Below, in pieces: positions 17,856 to 26,905 of a DNA stretch of 64,000 bases. The notes below the pieces were generated by a model. It had not been told where the DNA came from. It saw only the letters and a program-made list of their open reading frames with translations, and did not search any database. Position numbers and translations under genes: made by a program. Source of the stretch: Lachnospiraceae bacterium (GTDB lineage: Bacteria; Bacillota; Clostridia; Lachnospirales; Lachnospiraceae); assembly GCA_017546025.1 (NCBI GenBank), contig JAFYYS010000029.1:1-64000 (forward strand), given 5' to 3'. Every line of letters starts with the position of its first letter. Positions within the stretch are counted from its first letter, which is position 1.

Positions 17856-18536
17856 TTATACATCTTTTTTCTGTTTTTTGCTACCGGAAGATGCGAAGAG
17901 AATCTTCGTAATCTCTCTGACATCCCGATGTTTCAGCTTTCGCGGTTCAAAATGAATCACGGAATAAACCGCCTGCAGGACAAGTCCCGCACCGAACGTG
18001 CTGATCAGCGTGCCGATGCCGACCGGTCCGCCGAGAAGCCATCCGAACAGCAAAACGACTGCCCACAAAAGGATTTCCACGATGCCGATCGGAATCTTCG
18101 GCATGCGCTTTCCGAGTCCGACCAAAAGCGCGTCTCTCGGGCCGCAGCCCTGCTCGCTCTTCATATAAATCGCCATGCCAAATGCCATGAAGACAAAGCC
18201 GCACAGCATAATGACGATGCCGAGTATTGTGTTCTTATTCTCCGCAAACGGGTTCAGGCTGTTGAACATCTGCACGAAATTGCCGGTCAGAAGCGCATCA
18301 ATGACCGTGCCGTAACCGATTCGTTCCTTCATGAAGATATCAATGATAAGGACCACGATTGCAATGCACGTCATCGCGATGCCGTAATTAAGCGGCGTAT
18401 GAAGCGAGATGCCCATGCCGAGGCAGTCCCACGGTGCGAGCCCGATGTTTGCAAAAATAGTCAGGTGCACCCCGAAGGCAAATACCAAGAGCCCGATTAC
18501 GATTCTGAACCAGCCGAGAATGATGCTGCGTCGCAT
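17856..18536 (-). CDS. YczE/YitT-family integral membrane protein
   Basis: 226 aa with about five membrane helices. The paired signatures GLAPWDCLGMGIS and GCGPRDALLVGLGKR are those of the YczE/YyaS/YitT family, whose function is poorly known. A basic C-terminal tail follows. The start codon lies inside a GGAAAATGCGACGC word (18528-18541), one of the over-represented motif copies; GGAG is 12 nt upstream. Confidence 0.85.
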   Translation of the reverse strand: MRRSIILGWFRIVIGLLVFAFGVHLTIFANIGLAPWDCLGMGISLHTPLNYGIAMTCIAIVVLIIDIFMKERIGYGTVIDALLTGNFVQMFNSLNPFAENKNTILGIVIMLCGFVFMAFGMAIYMKSEQGCGPRDALLVGLGKRMPKIPIGIVEILLWAVVLLFGWLLGGPVGIGTLISTFGAGLVLQAVYSVIHFEPRKLKHRDVREITKILFASSGSKKQKKDV

Positions 18537-18562
18537 TTTCCTGCGTTACTCCTTTGGTGAAT

Positions 18563-19219
18563 TTACGCCATCCAGTACGTTCCGTCCGGCGCCGGAAACA
18601 GGAATCCGACCTCCTCGGAAAGCGTGTTTCCTGCAAAATCTTTCACGATGACCTTGTTGTAAAACTTATAATCCTCTGTCTCGCATTCGTGCTCATCGTC
18701 CCAGCCTTCCTCGACCCATTCCTCGAGGTAGACCTTGCCGTCCTCGATGAATGTGACGGTCTGGTGCGGTGCGAGCGGGAACGAAATCCGCTCCGGATAA
18801 TAGCACTCGAAAACTGCGCCGTTCTGGCTGAACACGTGAATCGGATTGCCTGCGGCCCGGAGGTTATAAAGCTCGACTTCGTCAAATCCGAACGATGTCA
18901 CTGCCTCCAAAACCTCCTCCGGAAGGTACCGGTAAAGCGTAATCTTATTGCCGCTGTAATTGCCCTGCAGGAAATAATAAAACCCAGCCGCGTACGTCGG
19001 CTCGCTGTAAATAACGTCGTGCTGTTTTTCGAAGGGCTGATAGACCTTTCCGTTCGTGAAATCATAAAAGGTCAGGATGTCACCCGGATGACCGCCGCGC
19101 TCCGCCCACAGAGTCTGGTCATAAAAATCCGTATTGTCGGAATGCGCGAACGCAAGCCGTTCCTGGCCGTAGATTTTCTCGATGTACCGGCCCTCGATTC
19201 TGTCAAATCTTTTAATCAT
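18563..19219 (-). CDS. Hypothetical protein
   Basis: 218 aa, soluble, no signal peptide. Many aromatic and acidic residues (GWDDEHECETEDYKFYN) suggest a beta-propeller- or beta-sandwich-like fold, but I recognise no family. The start at 19219 has AGGGAG upstream and removes a poor 24-residue extension that would overlap the neighbouring GNAT gene. The 13-bp spacing to that gene suggests co-transcription. Confidence 0.7.
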   Translation of the reverse strand: MIKRFDRIEGRYIEKIYGQERLAFAHSDNTDFYDQTLWAERGGHPGDILTFYDFTNGKVYQPFEKQHDVIYSEPTYAAGFYYFLQGNYSGNKITLYRYLPEEVLEAVTSFGFDEVELYNLRAAGNPIHVFSQNGAVFECYYPERISFPLAPHQTVTFIEDGKVYLEEWVEEGWDDEHECETEDYKFYNKVIVKDFAGNTLSEEVGFLFPAPDGTYWMA

Positions 19220-19232
19220 CTTCTGCTCCCTG

Positions 19233-19760
19233 TTAACGCACTTTCTTTGCAAAGAACAGCAGCAAATCGTCATCGTTGACGCACGGCTCATACTGGCCGA
19301 GCTGCTTTCCTTGGTACCAGACGCCGCTGCCGTCCGGAATGTAGCCTCGCTTCACATAGATGCGCTGCGCCGGGCCGTAACCCGAATGTACGCCGACCGC
19401 GAGGAACACATGGTCCGCAAGCTTCGCGGCTTCTGCCTCCGCGACGTCCAAAAGCCTGTTGCCGATGCCCTTGTTGTGGATGTGGAAGAACACGCACAAA
19501 TCGACAATCTCCGGCCAGCCGTTTCCGACGTACGGGCCTTCGCACGGCTTCAACACAAGCGTGCAGATGCCGGCAACCTTCCCTTCGTACTCCGGGATAA
19601 ATACAAGGCGCTCCCCCGCTTCCTGCTCTTTATAATAGTTTTCGTAATTGGCCATATCCGGATGCCAGCCGTAAGACTGATACGTATCGAAAATGGCCTT
19701 TGCATCCTCCGGAACCATGCTCCGGATTCTGATTGTTTCGTCTTCGTAATAAACCTTCAT
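19233..19760 (-). CDS. GNAT-family N-acetyltransferase
   Basis: 175 aa, a single GNAT domain. Motif A, the acetyl-CoA pyrophosphate-binding part, reads HIHNKGIGNRLLDVAEAEA, after the strand IVDLCVFF; the C-terminal Tyr region is RIYVKRGYIPDGSGVWY. Substrate unknown. GAGG precedes the ATG by 5 nt. The next gene is only 7 bp away, so they are translationally close. Confidence 0.85.
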   Translation of the reverse strand: MKVYYEDETIRIRSMVPEDAKAIFDTYQSYGWHPDMANYENYYKEQEAGERLVFIPEYEGKVAGICTLVLKPCEGPYVGNGWPEIVDLCVFFHIHNKGIGNRLLDVAEAEAAKLADHVFLAVGVHSGYGPAQRIYVKRGYIPDGSGVWYQGKQLGQYEPCVNDDDLLLFFAKKVR

Positions 19761-19767
19761 GGTTACC

Positions 19768-20718
19768 TCATTTCAATTCAAAACGGTACACCTTCACCTG
19801 CCGCTTGCCCTCCGCGTACATCTCGTTGTCCTCTGGAATGTCCACGGTCTCAAGATAGGTTCCCCCTGCCAGCTCACAGGTGCGCGCCGACGCATCGTTC
19901 GTCGGAACACAGGTGATGATGACATACGTAAGTCCGTGCTTGCGTGCCTGTTGAAACAGCAGCCCGCATGCCTTCGCCGCATAGTGATGTCCGCGGTACG
20001 GCTCATCGATTTCGTAGCCGATGTTGCCGCCGACGTAAAGTTTCTCGTTATGTCCGATCCGAAGGTCACATTTTCCGACCTTCGTTCCGTCTAAAAGACA
20101 AATGTCAAAGTAGTAGGCGGGCACCCAGTTCTTCTCGGGCTTTGCCTCGCCAAGGCGTGTAAGCTTTAAGAATATCTCGTCCGACTTAAGGTCGCTTACA
20201 TCAAGGAATGTAGGTTCTGCCGGCAGGCTTCTCACCCGGTCACGGTATATGCTGAACCGCACGCCGACGGAGTAAACGAACTCGCCGCTTTCCATCAGCT
20301 TCAGGATGTCCTCTTCCGTTGCCCAGCGCGCCTCGGTGGTCTCACCGGGCTGGGGGACATAATCCCTGCAATCCATATCCCTGCGGAGCAGATAAAGGTC
20401 GAGAAAATAGTTCTTATGCTGATAGGTTGCGAAAAATGTGAGCTCATAGGCCTTACACACGATTCCGGTTTCTTCGCCGACCTCGCGCACGGCCGACTGC
20501 AGCGTGGTCTCGCCCGCGAGCGTACCGCCGCCGACAAATTCCCACTGATTGCCCGCCTTCTTGGCCGGATGACGCTTCTGGATCAAGAACTCGCCCTTCG
20601 AATTCCGAATCCACACCTCAGCGCACACATAGTACTCGCCCTCGCCAAATGCCTCACCGCGCACGTGCGTGCGCCCGAGAGGCTTTCTTTCGCTGTCAAA
20701 CAGGTCCCATAATTCCAT
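19768..20718 (-). CDS. Nudix hydrolase fused to GNAT-like acetyltransferase
   Basis: 316 aa. The N-terminal domain (1-165) is an IPP-isomerase/YfcD-like Nudix hydrolase: MELWDLFDSERKPLGRTHVR, Nudix box GGGTLAGETT...REVGEETGI. The C-terminal domain (175-316) looks like a GNAT acetyltransferase: IGYEIDEPYRGHHYAAKACG, then TCVPTNDASARTCELAGG. Nudix-GNAT fusions suggest coupled handling of one metabolite, but the substrate is unknown. The upstream gap carries GGAAAATGTGAG (20729-20739). Confidence 0.88.
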   Translation of the reverse strand: MELWDLFDSERKPLGRTHVRGEAFGEGEYYVCAEVWIRNSKGEFLIQKRHPAKKAGNQWEFVGGGTLAGETTLQSAVREVGEETGIVCKAYELTFFATYQHKNYFLDLYLLRRDMDCRDYVPQPGETTEARWATEEDILKLMESGEFVYSVGVRFSIYRDRVRSLPAEPTFLDVSDLKSDEIFLKLTRLGEAKPEKNWVPAYYFDICLLDGTKVGKCDLRIGHNEKLYVGGNIGYEIDEPYRGHHYAAKACGLLFQQARKHGLTYVIITCVPTNDASARTCELAGGTYLETVDIPEDNEMYAEGKRQVKVYRFELK

Positions 20719-20743
20719 CGTTTTGCCCTCACATTTTCCAATC

Positions 20744-21922
20744 TTACCGGTGGATGTACAGTCTCGTCATCTCCGGCTCGTCGTCGCCCTGCGCCATGCA
20801 GTGGAACTCCCATCCGTACCGCTCGTAAAAGCCCGTGTGATCCGTCACGAGATATACCGGCGAGATGCCGTGCGCGCGCTGGTCCTCCACGACAAGGTCC
20901 AATAGCCTGCCCGCAATCCCGCGGCCGCGATAGCTTTCCTCGGTGTACACCGCACACACATTCGGCGTCAGGTCCTTGCGGTCGTGAAAATCGTTCTCAA
21001 TCACGCCGACCCCGCCGACGATTGTATCGCCGTCGAGGCACACGTACCAGCCGTACTCGGTCTCACCGTTTAGGTAGGCGTCCATGCACTCGAGATAGGC
21101 CTCCTTGGGCACGCCCCATTTTTCATGGAACCATTGTGCCGCATCGTCCTTGCGCCCCGGGATCTCCCGAAGCGTCTTGTATTGTAATTCGCTCATTGGA
21201 TAATTCTCCTCAATAATCTTTCGCAGTTCGTCCCACTTCATAATCGTCAACACGTCATCGTGGTCGTCCTGCTCGTAGTCGACATCCCCCTTGTACCAGA
21301 CCGGGAACAGCCCCACGCTTCGCGCGCCCTCGACGTCCCACCGGTAGTTGTCGCCGATGTACCACACGTCCTCCGGCTTAAGGTCCGCCTTTTCGAGCGC
21401 CAGCCGGAAAATCCTCGGATTCGGCTTGCGGAACAGATACTCGCTGGTCGGGATGATGAATTCAAAATGATTGTCCGGAAGCACCTTGTTGATACGCTCG
21501 CGCACGATGTTTCCGTCATAGGAAATGTTGCTGAGAACCGCCGTGCGGATGCCCTGCTCCCACAGAAACTGAAGAAGTTCCGGCATGCCCTCCGTCGGTC
21601 TTCCGGGCGACGCCGCATCCCAGAACACGCGGTCAATCTCCGCAGAAGTCAGATCGATCGTGATCCCAAGCGACTCGTAAAGGTACGATGTAAACATGTG
21701 ATTCGGGACTTCCACGCTCTTACTTCCCGGCGTGTTCAGATCCGCGCGCTTCACCTCTTTGATGACCGCGACAGCCTCCGCCTGAACCTGCTCGGGCGTC
21801 AGGTTATAGCGGTTTCTCGTTGCATACTGCATCACCGCCGCCGTGCCGTTAAGGCCGCAGAACGGTCCCTCCGTGATGAGCGTCTGGCCATAGTCAAACA
21901 GAATCATTTTCGGCTTCTTCAT
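20744..21922 (-). CDS. HAD hydrolase fused to GNAT acetyltransferase
   Basis: 392 aa. Residues 1-235 are a HAD-superfamily phosphatase: MILFDYGQTLITEG (motif I), AVLSNIS (motif II), FRKPNPRIF (motif III Lys) and YIGDNYRWDVEGAR (motif IV). Residues 243-392 are a GNAT domain with VYTEESYRGRGIAGRLLDLVV. The GNAT part begins at an internal ATG (21196) preceded by GAGGAG at 9 nt, a relic or active ribosome site. Substrates unknown. Confidence 0.9.
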   Translation of the reverse strand: MKKPKMILFDYGQTLITEGPFCGLNGTAAVMQYATRNRYNLTPEQVQAEAVAVIKEVKRADLNTPGSKSVEVPNHMFTSYLYESLGITIDLTSAEIDRVFWDAASPGRPTEGMPELLQFLWEQGIRTAVLSNISYDGNIVRERINKVLPDNHFEFIIPTSEYLFRKPNPRIFRLALEKADLKPEDVWYIGDNYRWDVEGARSVGLFPVWYKGDVDYEQDDHDDVLTIMKWDELRKIIEENYPMSELQYKTLREIPGRKDDAAQWFHEKWGVPKEAYLECMDAYLNGETEYGWYVCLDGDTIVGGVGVIENDFHDRKDLTPNVCAVYTEESYRGRGIAGRLLDLVVEDQRAHGISPVYLVTDHTGFYERYGWEFHCMAQGDDEPEMTRLYIHR

Positions 21923-21949
21923 TCGCGCTTCGTCCTTTCCGCCAACCGG

Positions 21950-22399
21950 TCATCTCAGGTTGATCAGCCACTCTTCACCGTCCACGATGTATTGAAACTC
22001 CGTGAGTTCCGGATCATCGAAGATCTTCAACAGCTCCGTGAGATCATCCACCGCGGGAATGTTCGCAAGCTCCGCTCGGTCGATCCACGTCATCTCGCCC
22101 TCCTCGGACGAAATGACCTCGCCCGTGAACTGCGTCGCCTCGAACAATAATACAATGTAGCGTCCGCCGTCGATCGGAAACTGCTTGATTCCGACCAGCT
22201 TCGGCTTCTCGATTGTAAGCCCCGTCTCCTCCTTCATCTCGCGCACAACCGCATCGACAAAGGATTCGCCCGGCTCCACGTGACCGCCCGGCAGCGTGTA
22301 CCCCTGCCAGTCCTTCTTCACGCGGTTTTGCAACAGCACGCGGTCGCCGTCCTTGATCAGGCAAAGCACCGCCAGTTCCACTCGTTCCGTTCTGTCCAT
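21950..22399 (-). CDS. Nudix hydrolase (MutT/8-oxo-dGTP diphosphatase-like)
   Basis: 149 aa, a single Nudix domain. Nudix box GGHVEPGESFVDAVVREMKE continuing ETGL, complete and well placed at residues 34-56. It resembles the MutT/NudF-like housecleaning enzymes that hydrolyse damaged nucleotides. The start at 22399 (MDRTERVELAV) has AAGGAGC upstream; the longer in-frame extension has no domain sense. Gaps of 16 and 27 bp link it to its neighbours. Confidence 0.88.
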   Translation of the reverse strand: MDRTERVELAVLCLIKDGDRVLLQNRVKKDWQGYTLPGGHVEPGESFVDAVVREMKEETGLTIEKPKLVGIKQFPIDGGRYIVLLFEATQFTGEVISSEEGEMTWIDRAELANIPAVDDLTELLKIFDDPELTEFQYIVDGEEWLINLR

Positions 22400-22415
22400 A
22401 TTCTGCTCCTTGTAA

Positions 22416-23009
22416 TTAACTCTCGAGAATCGCCTGCACCGCGCTCTCATCCAGTTCGGAAAATGGCACGACTTCCTTCGGGGGAACGCTGTGCTCGTTG
22501 ATGATCTTCTCCATCCAGAGGAGGTTGTACCAGCGGCCGAATTTGTTGCCGCAGCCGTGATAGCGTGCCACCGGCTTGTAGCCGATTGCTTCGTGAAAAT
22601 GCTCGCTGTTTCTCGTGAGGTACGGGTCCTCCTCGTCCATCGGATCCGCAGCGCCGGCATAGAGATTGGTAATGTTCTGAAGCTTCAGAATTGCCTCAAG
22701 CTTTTCGTATAGAAGCTTCCCGATGCCTCTTCTGTGGTAATCGAGGTCGATGTAGATCGAAGTTCCGACTGCCCAGCCGTATGCCGCTCTCTGCGCAAAG
22801 CGGGATGCGTAGATATAGCCGACAATCTTACCGTCCTCCTCCGCCACAATGTACGGATAGTTCACAAGCGTGCTCCGCACGCGCTCCGTAAACTCCTCAA
22901 GCGACGGCACCTCGTACTCGTACGAAATCGCCGTGTTCTTCACATAATAAGCGTAAATCTCAAGAATCTGCGAGGCGTCCTCCACCTTCGCAATACGAAA
23001 TGTGATCAC
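22416..23009 (-). CDS. GNAT acetyltransferase of the phosphinothricin/MnaT type
   Basis: 197 aa. ITFRIAKVEDASQILEIY at the start and YIDLDYHRRGIGKLLYEKLE (motif A) match the PAT/MnaT (YncA) family, which acetylates amino-acid analogues such as methionine sulfoximine or phosphinothricin. A conserved HEAIGYKPVARYHGCGNKFG follows. A GTG start at 23009, with AGGAG 9 nt upstream, gives the family length. Substrate not determined. Confidence 0.87.
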   Translation of the reverse strand: MITFRIAKVEDASQILEIYAYYVKNTAISYEYEVPSLEEFTERVRSTLVNYPYIVAEEDGKIVGYIYASRFAQRAAYGWAVGTSIYIDLDYHRRGIGKLLYEKLEAILKLQNITNLYAGAADPMDEEDPYLTRNSEHFHEAIGYKPVARYHGCGNKFGRWYNLLWMEKIINEHSVPPKEVVPFSELDESAVQAILES

Positions 23010-23057
23010 GATCTTTATCTCCTAACCAAACTTCTTTTGTCTTTCAACGCCGGACTC

Positions 23058-24029
23058 TCAATCGTTCAACTCCGGCACGAACTGCCACATGCGATGCGTA
23101 AGAAGCTCGCCCTTCATGGCCATCAGCGTCTCGCGGTCGATCCAGCGGTACGCGACGGTCTCGCCCTCCTGCAGGACCACGCTGTCCTTGTCGCAGGCCG
23201 TCTCAGCAAGATACTCCGCGTACACCGAGTGCGTCGGCGGATTAACGACTCTTCCGACCTCAGTCAGTCGGTCAGCGGTAATTCCGGTCTCCTCCTTAAG
23301 CTCACGGATTGCACCGTCCAAGGGGCTCTCGCCGCGAAGCGCCGAACCGCCTGCCGATGCCTCCCACATGCTGCCGTAGGTTTTGCGCGGGTCGCGCTGC
23401 ATGATCAGGTACGTGCCGTCCGCATGCTTTACGATAATCTCGCACACAAGGTGGTACACGCCGTCGGCAAATGTCGCCTGCTCGCCGCGCACGAGCGTCA
23501 CGCCCGGAATGATATTAAAGTCGCTGTCATAAGCGTCCCAGAGTTCCATTTTCCGCTCCTTTATGCACTTCCACTCCGACACGAGCCGCTCCGTGCTCCA
23601 CGCCGCATTTGCGGGGCTCGTGGACGGAAGGCAGGTCGCCGGCCGGTGGATTGTCGGTTGAATGAAGCGCTCGTAGTACCGAAGCGCTGTCTTGCCGTTG
23701 ACGTAGATCGCTTCAATCGTTGCTGTTTCCAAAATCACCCGAAGGTCGTTCGGCACGACGTTTCGTATGCTCGCGTCCGAGGAACCCTCGATATCGCACG
23801 AATGAATCACGTCCCAAACCGCGACGTGATTTCTGAGCAAAAACGCCCGTTTTTCTTCGATTGTCCGCGGCACGTCCTCGCCGAACACCGCTGCCGTCAC
23901 ATTCCAGAAACGGTTCTGCGGATGTCCGTAGAAAAATCCTGCCTCCCGCGATTTAACCGACGGAAAGCTGCCGAGGATCAACACTCGGGAATCCCTGTCA
24001 AACACAGGGGAAATCGGATGAACAATCAT
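23058..24029 (-). CDS. Hypoxanthine-DNA glycosylase fused to a Nudix hydrolase
   Basis: 323 aa. Residues 1-150 match the DNA-deoxyinosine (hypoxanthine) glycosylase branch of the uracil-DNA glycosylase superfamily: PVFDRDSRVLILGSFPSVKS, GFFYGHPQNRFW, GSSDASIRNVVPNDL, LPSTSPAN. It removes deaminated adenine from DNA. Residues 161-323 are a Nudix domain (MELWDAYDS, box ASAGGSALRGESP...RELKEETGI). Joining base excision with a Nudix hydrolase suggests purine quality control. Met161 (23549) still has AAAGGAG six nt upstream, so the Nudix part may also be made alone. Confidence 0.92.
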   Translation of the reverse strand: MIVHPISPVFDRDSRVLILGSFPSVKSREAGFFYGHPQNRFWNVTAAVFGEDVPRTIEEKRAFLLRNHVAVWDVIHSCDIEGSSDASIRNVVPNDLRVILETATIEAIYVNGKTALRYYERFIQPTIHRPATCLPSTSPANAAWSTERLVSEWKCIKERKMELWDAYDSDFNIIPGVTLVRGEQATFADGVYHLVCEIIVKHADGTYLIMQRDPRKTYGSMWEASAGGSALRGESPLDGAIRELKEETGITADRLTEVGRVVNPPTHSVYAEYLAETACDKDSVVLQEGETVAYRWIDRETLMAMKGELLTHRMWQFVPELND

Positions 24030-24074
24030 CTTAGCTCCTTACTTCTTTCCGTACTTGCGCTGCAGCTTCTGCGC

Positions 24075-25136
24075 TCACCCTTCGTGGTGAGTTTCCTCCA
24101 GTATCCTGAGTCCTTCCTCGATGTCGTTCCCGAGAACCTCCTGAATTTTTTCGAAATCATGCTCTCTGTGAAGCTGATCCATGGTTTTCAAAAGTTCCTC
24201 TTTCCCGTACTTATTGATGAACATCGCCATCGCCTTGATGGCGTTCACGTCATCGTATTCGTAGAAGCCTTTCCGGCAAGTCGCAAGCGCATCGCACTCG
24301 TAGCAGCCGTCGATGCCCTTTTCCATGCAGCAGGCAGTGTTGGGGCATACCTTTCCGGGATAACGGCATGCGTCGGAACAGGTGTTGTAAGCCGTTCTGC
24401 ATCCTCCGCACCAGTTCATAAAAAAGCAATGGTTACAGGACAGTCCGCATCGGGCAATCGGGTCCGCTCCTTTTCTCGCATTCTGACAAAGCTTATTCTT
24501 GATCCGGCACATAGCTTCGATATGCATGATCCAATGTCTGGAAAAAGGCATCCTAAGAAGTCCGCGTACATCCTTGTCGCACCAGTAATCAATCAGCCAG
24601 ACAGCATCCTCGTCCGTGCTTACGCATTGGCTGTCGCTCACCCGCTTCTTATCCTCGTCAGAGAACTTGCGCTTCAAATCCTTATAGGCGAGGCTTCGCA
24701 GCAGTTCGTCGGTGGAATCCTTCACCGCTTTGCAATACTCAAACAGGGCTTTGACATTTAACTTCTTCGAAAATTCCGCAATTTCCTCGCCCTTAAGTTC
24801 ATTACCCGTGGTGATGATGGGACTGCCCGTTTTCATCTGCCAATCACCTGCGAAAAGCACCTGCTCGTCCCCTTTGATCAGCGTGTGCGCCACGATATCC
24901 TCAATGCGGAAAATGTGCCACATCGAATACGCAAGCGACTTGCTGTGATAACCGTCCGCCCCCGCAAACGGCATTTGGTAAAAGGCTTCCTCCGGATACG
25001 GATTCACGATATACGAAATCTGCGTAAGCAGATCGTTTCGTAAGTCAATCAGTACTTCGATTCCCTCGGCGAAGGTCGCTTCCCTGCCGATGAGCGATTG
25101 CATCTTTTTGTTCTTTTCCGACCAGTCTTTATTCAT
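24075..25136 (-). CDS. DinB-like domain fused to Cys-rich DUF3795-type domain
   Basis: 353 aa. Residues 1-210 look like a DinB/YfiT four-helix protein (LAYSMWHIFRIEDIVAH and FSRHWIMHIEAM carry putative metal-binding His). Residues 230-300 form a zinc-binding Cys cluster (CGLSCNHCFFMNWCGGC, then CPNTACCMEKGIDGCYEC) as in DUF3795. DinB proteins often use bacillithiol-type thiols; the joint function is unknown. The start has GGGG upstream. Confidence 0.8.
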   Translation of the reverse strand: MNKDWSEKNKKMQSLIGREATFAEGIEVLIDLRNDLLTQISYIVNPYPEEAFYQMPFAGADGYHSKSLAYSMWHIFRIEDIVAHTLIKGDEQVLFAGDWQMKTGSPIITTGNELKGEEIAEFSKKLNVKALFEYCKAVKDSTDELLRSLAYKDLKRKFSDEDKKRVSDSQCVSTDEDAVWLIDYWCDKDVRGLLRMPFSRHWIMHIEAMCRIKNKLCQNARKGADPIARCGLSCNHCFFMNWCGGCRTAYNTCSDACRYPGKVCPNTACCMEKGIDGCYECDALATCRKGFYEYDDVNAIKAMAMFINKYGKEELLKTMDQLHREHDFEKIQEVLGNDIEEGLRILEETHHEG

Positions 25137-25192
25137 ATCCGTAATCCCCTTTCATACTGATAATGAACCACTAACCCCGTCCCCAAGGTGCT

Positions 25193-25957
25193 CTACATCT
25201 TCACCGCTTTCGTCGCGATGGAACCGCTCATAAAACCATCCAGCGGAGTGCCACCGCGGTCCTCATAGAACCCGACGATTGCAAAGCCGGCGTCAATCTG
25301 CCCGCCAATCTGGTCCGTAAGCGTGTGCCCCCAGATGTAGCCTTCGGCTTCCGCAATCCGTTTGATTCCGGGATTGTCCAGATGGTCAACATCCGCGTAA
25401 GGCAGCTTGTACTCCACGCTGAGCACGCCCTGCTCGAATTTCACCGGATCAAAGATACACTCGACCCCGTTGCTGAAACCCGCGATGAGAATGCCGCCCT
25501 TCTTAAGAATTCTTGCGCACTCCTTCCACACAGGAAGCACGTTGTCGATATAACTGTTCGACCACGGATTGATTACAAGGTCAAAGCTTTCATCGGAAAA
25601 TGAGGACAGATCCTGCATGTTCCCCTGCACCGTTGTAATCTTCAGCCCGTCCCGTTCGGCAACGTACAAGTCCTTATCCAACTGCGTTCTACTGTTGTCG
25701 AATACTGTCACGCTTGCACCCGTAGCTGCCATAATCGGCCCCTGCTGGCCGCCTCCGCTCGCAAGGCAGAGCACGTTCTTTCCTGCCAGCTCCTTCGGAA
25801 ACCAGTCACGCGGAACCGGCTTCGTCGGTGTCAGCAGGATGCTCCATTGTCCCTGTCTCGCCAGCGCTACTTCCTCGCTCGAGACCGGAACGGACCAGCG
25901 GTCCGCATTTGCAGACCGCTCATCCCAGATTTTACTGTTTTCTTTCAGGAAATCCAT
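25193..25957 (-). CDS. Class I SAM-dependent methyltransferase
   Basis: 254 aa. VLCLASGGGQQGPIMAATGA is motif I with an Ala/Ser-rich variant, followed by VTVFDNSRTQLDKD, NMQDLSSFSDESFDLVINP and ARILKKGGILIAGFS. It resembles small-molecule methyltransferases of the Methyltransf_11/25 group. Start at 25957: the GAGGA ribosome site overlaps a GGAAAATG word. It is 10 bp from the following GNAT gene. Confidence 0.85.
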   Translation of the reverse strand: MDFLKENSKIWDERSANADRWSVPVSSEEVALARQGQWSILLTPTKPVPRDWFPKELAGKNVLCLASGGGQQGPIMAATGASVTVFDNSRTQLDKDLYVAERDGLKITTVQGNMQDLSSFSDESFDLVINPWSNSYIDNVLPVWKECARILKKGGILIAGFSNGVECIFDPVKFEQGVLSVEYKLPYADVDHLDNPGIKRIAEAEGYIWGHTLTDQIGGQIDAGFAIVGFYEDRGGTPLDGFMSGSIATKAVKM

Positions 25958-25967
25958 ATCATTTTCC

Positions 25968-26882
25968 TCATTTCTTCTGATAGTGTCCGGCTACATGAAC
26001 GCCTTTGTATCCGATCTTCCGGTAGAAATCGTTTCCGCCTCCGGTAATCACCTCGGCGCCGAGCGGCCGCAGGACCTGCTCGTGGTGCGCAAGCGCAGCC
26101 GCCGCGAGTCCCTTGTGCTGATGCTCGGGAACCGTGCAGAGAGGCTCCATGTAAGCAAGTTTATTCTCCGGCACCCACCACATTCCGGAAAAGCAGACGT
26201 AATTGTCGTCCTCGTCCGCAATGACGGTGGTATAGTCGTAAGTTGCATGCGGTGCGGGCGCAATCGTTGCGCCGAGCACGTTCTGGTAAAGCTCATGCGG
26301 GCTGATTCCGCCGTTTCTGACCGGCGTCTCCCAGTCCTTGAACTCGCCGTGTTCCGCCTTGTTAAAGCCGTCCCACAGGCATTTTGCGACCTTCAGAGGG
26401 TCGTTGTCTTTCGGCTCCGTAAAATGATACCCCTCCGGAAGCGGGTAATCGAGCGTCCCTGTGCGGAAATCAAAGTACAGGTCCGAATCCTCATAGATAA
26501 GCTGATATCCGCGCCTCTTCGCCGCTTCGATCAAAGCCGTTTGCCGGCTTCCGAGCACGAACTCCGTCGGGTCCTCAAACTTCGGAAACGCCGTGTCCGC
26601 ATACGCAATCATCTCGTCCGCAAGCGCCTCGTAGCCGGGCCGCAGCACAAAATAAAGCTCGTCCGCCGACGTCTCGTAGAAGACAAATGCAACCGGAACA
26701 TCCCCGTCCATCCAGAACCGGTCAAGCCGGTCGTAGGCACGGTCATGCCAGGGTGACGTAATCGCATACTCGAAAAACGGTGCCGCAGGTCCGTTGCTCT
26801 CTTCGTGATTGTAGACCTCCGTCATCAGCTTCCAAACGAGGTTGATGTCCGTCAATATCTGAAATTGTTTTGTCGTGATCAT
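25968..26882 (-). CDS. GNAT-family acetyltransferase (C-terminal GNAT domain)
   Basis: 304 aa. The C-terminal third has a GNAT core: YMEPLCTVPEHQHKGLAAAALAHHEQVL (motif A), then GGNDFYRKIGYK. The N-terminal two thirds resemble a degenerate GNAT or a long substrate-recognition half, as in tandem GNAT proteins. Substrate unknown. GGAGG is only 4 nt before the ATG. Gap of 23 bp to the next upstream gene. Confidence 0.8.
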   Translation of the reverse strand: MITTKQFQILTDINLVWKLMTEVYNHEESNGPAAPFFEYAITSPWHDRAYDRLDRFWMDGDVPVAFVFYETSADELYFVLRPGYEALADEMIAYADTAFPKFEDPTEFVLGSRQTALIEAAKRRGYQLIYEDSDLYFDFRTGTLDYPLPEGYHFTEPKDNDPLKVAKCLWDGFNKAEHGEFKDWETPVRNGGISPHELYQNVLGATIAPAPHATYDYTTVIADEDDNYVCFSGMWWVPENKLAYMEPLCTVPEHQHKGLAAAALAHHEQVLRPLGAEVITGGGNDFYRKIGYKGVHVAGHYQKK

Positions 26883-26905
26883 ACTGCCTCCGTTCTGCGG
26901 AGCCC

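Noticed and set aside
17475-18560. Plus-strand open frame of about 360 codons
   Set aside because: Antisense to the GGDEF-EAL and YczE-type genes; no ribosome site and low-complexity charged sequence.
22734-24761. Long plus-strand open frame across several genes
   Set aside because: It runs antisense across three or four well-supported minus-strand genes with clear active-site motifs, so it is a shadow of codon bias.
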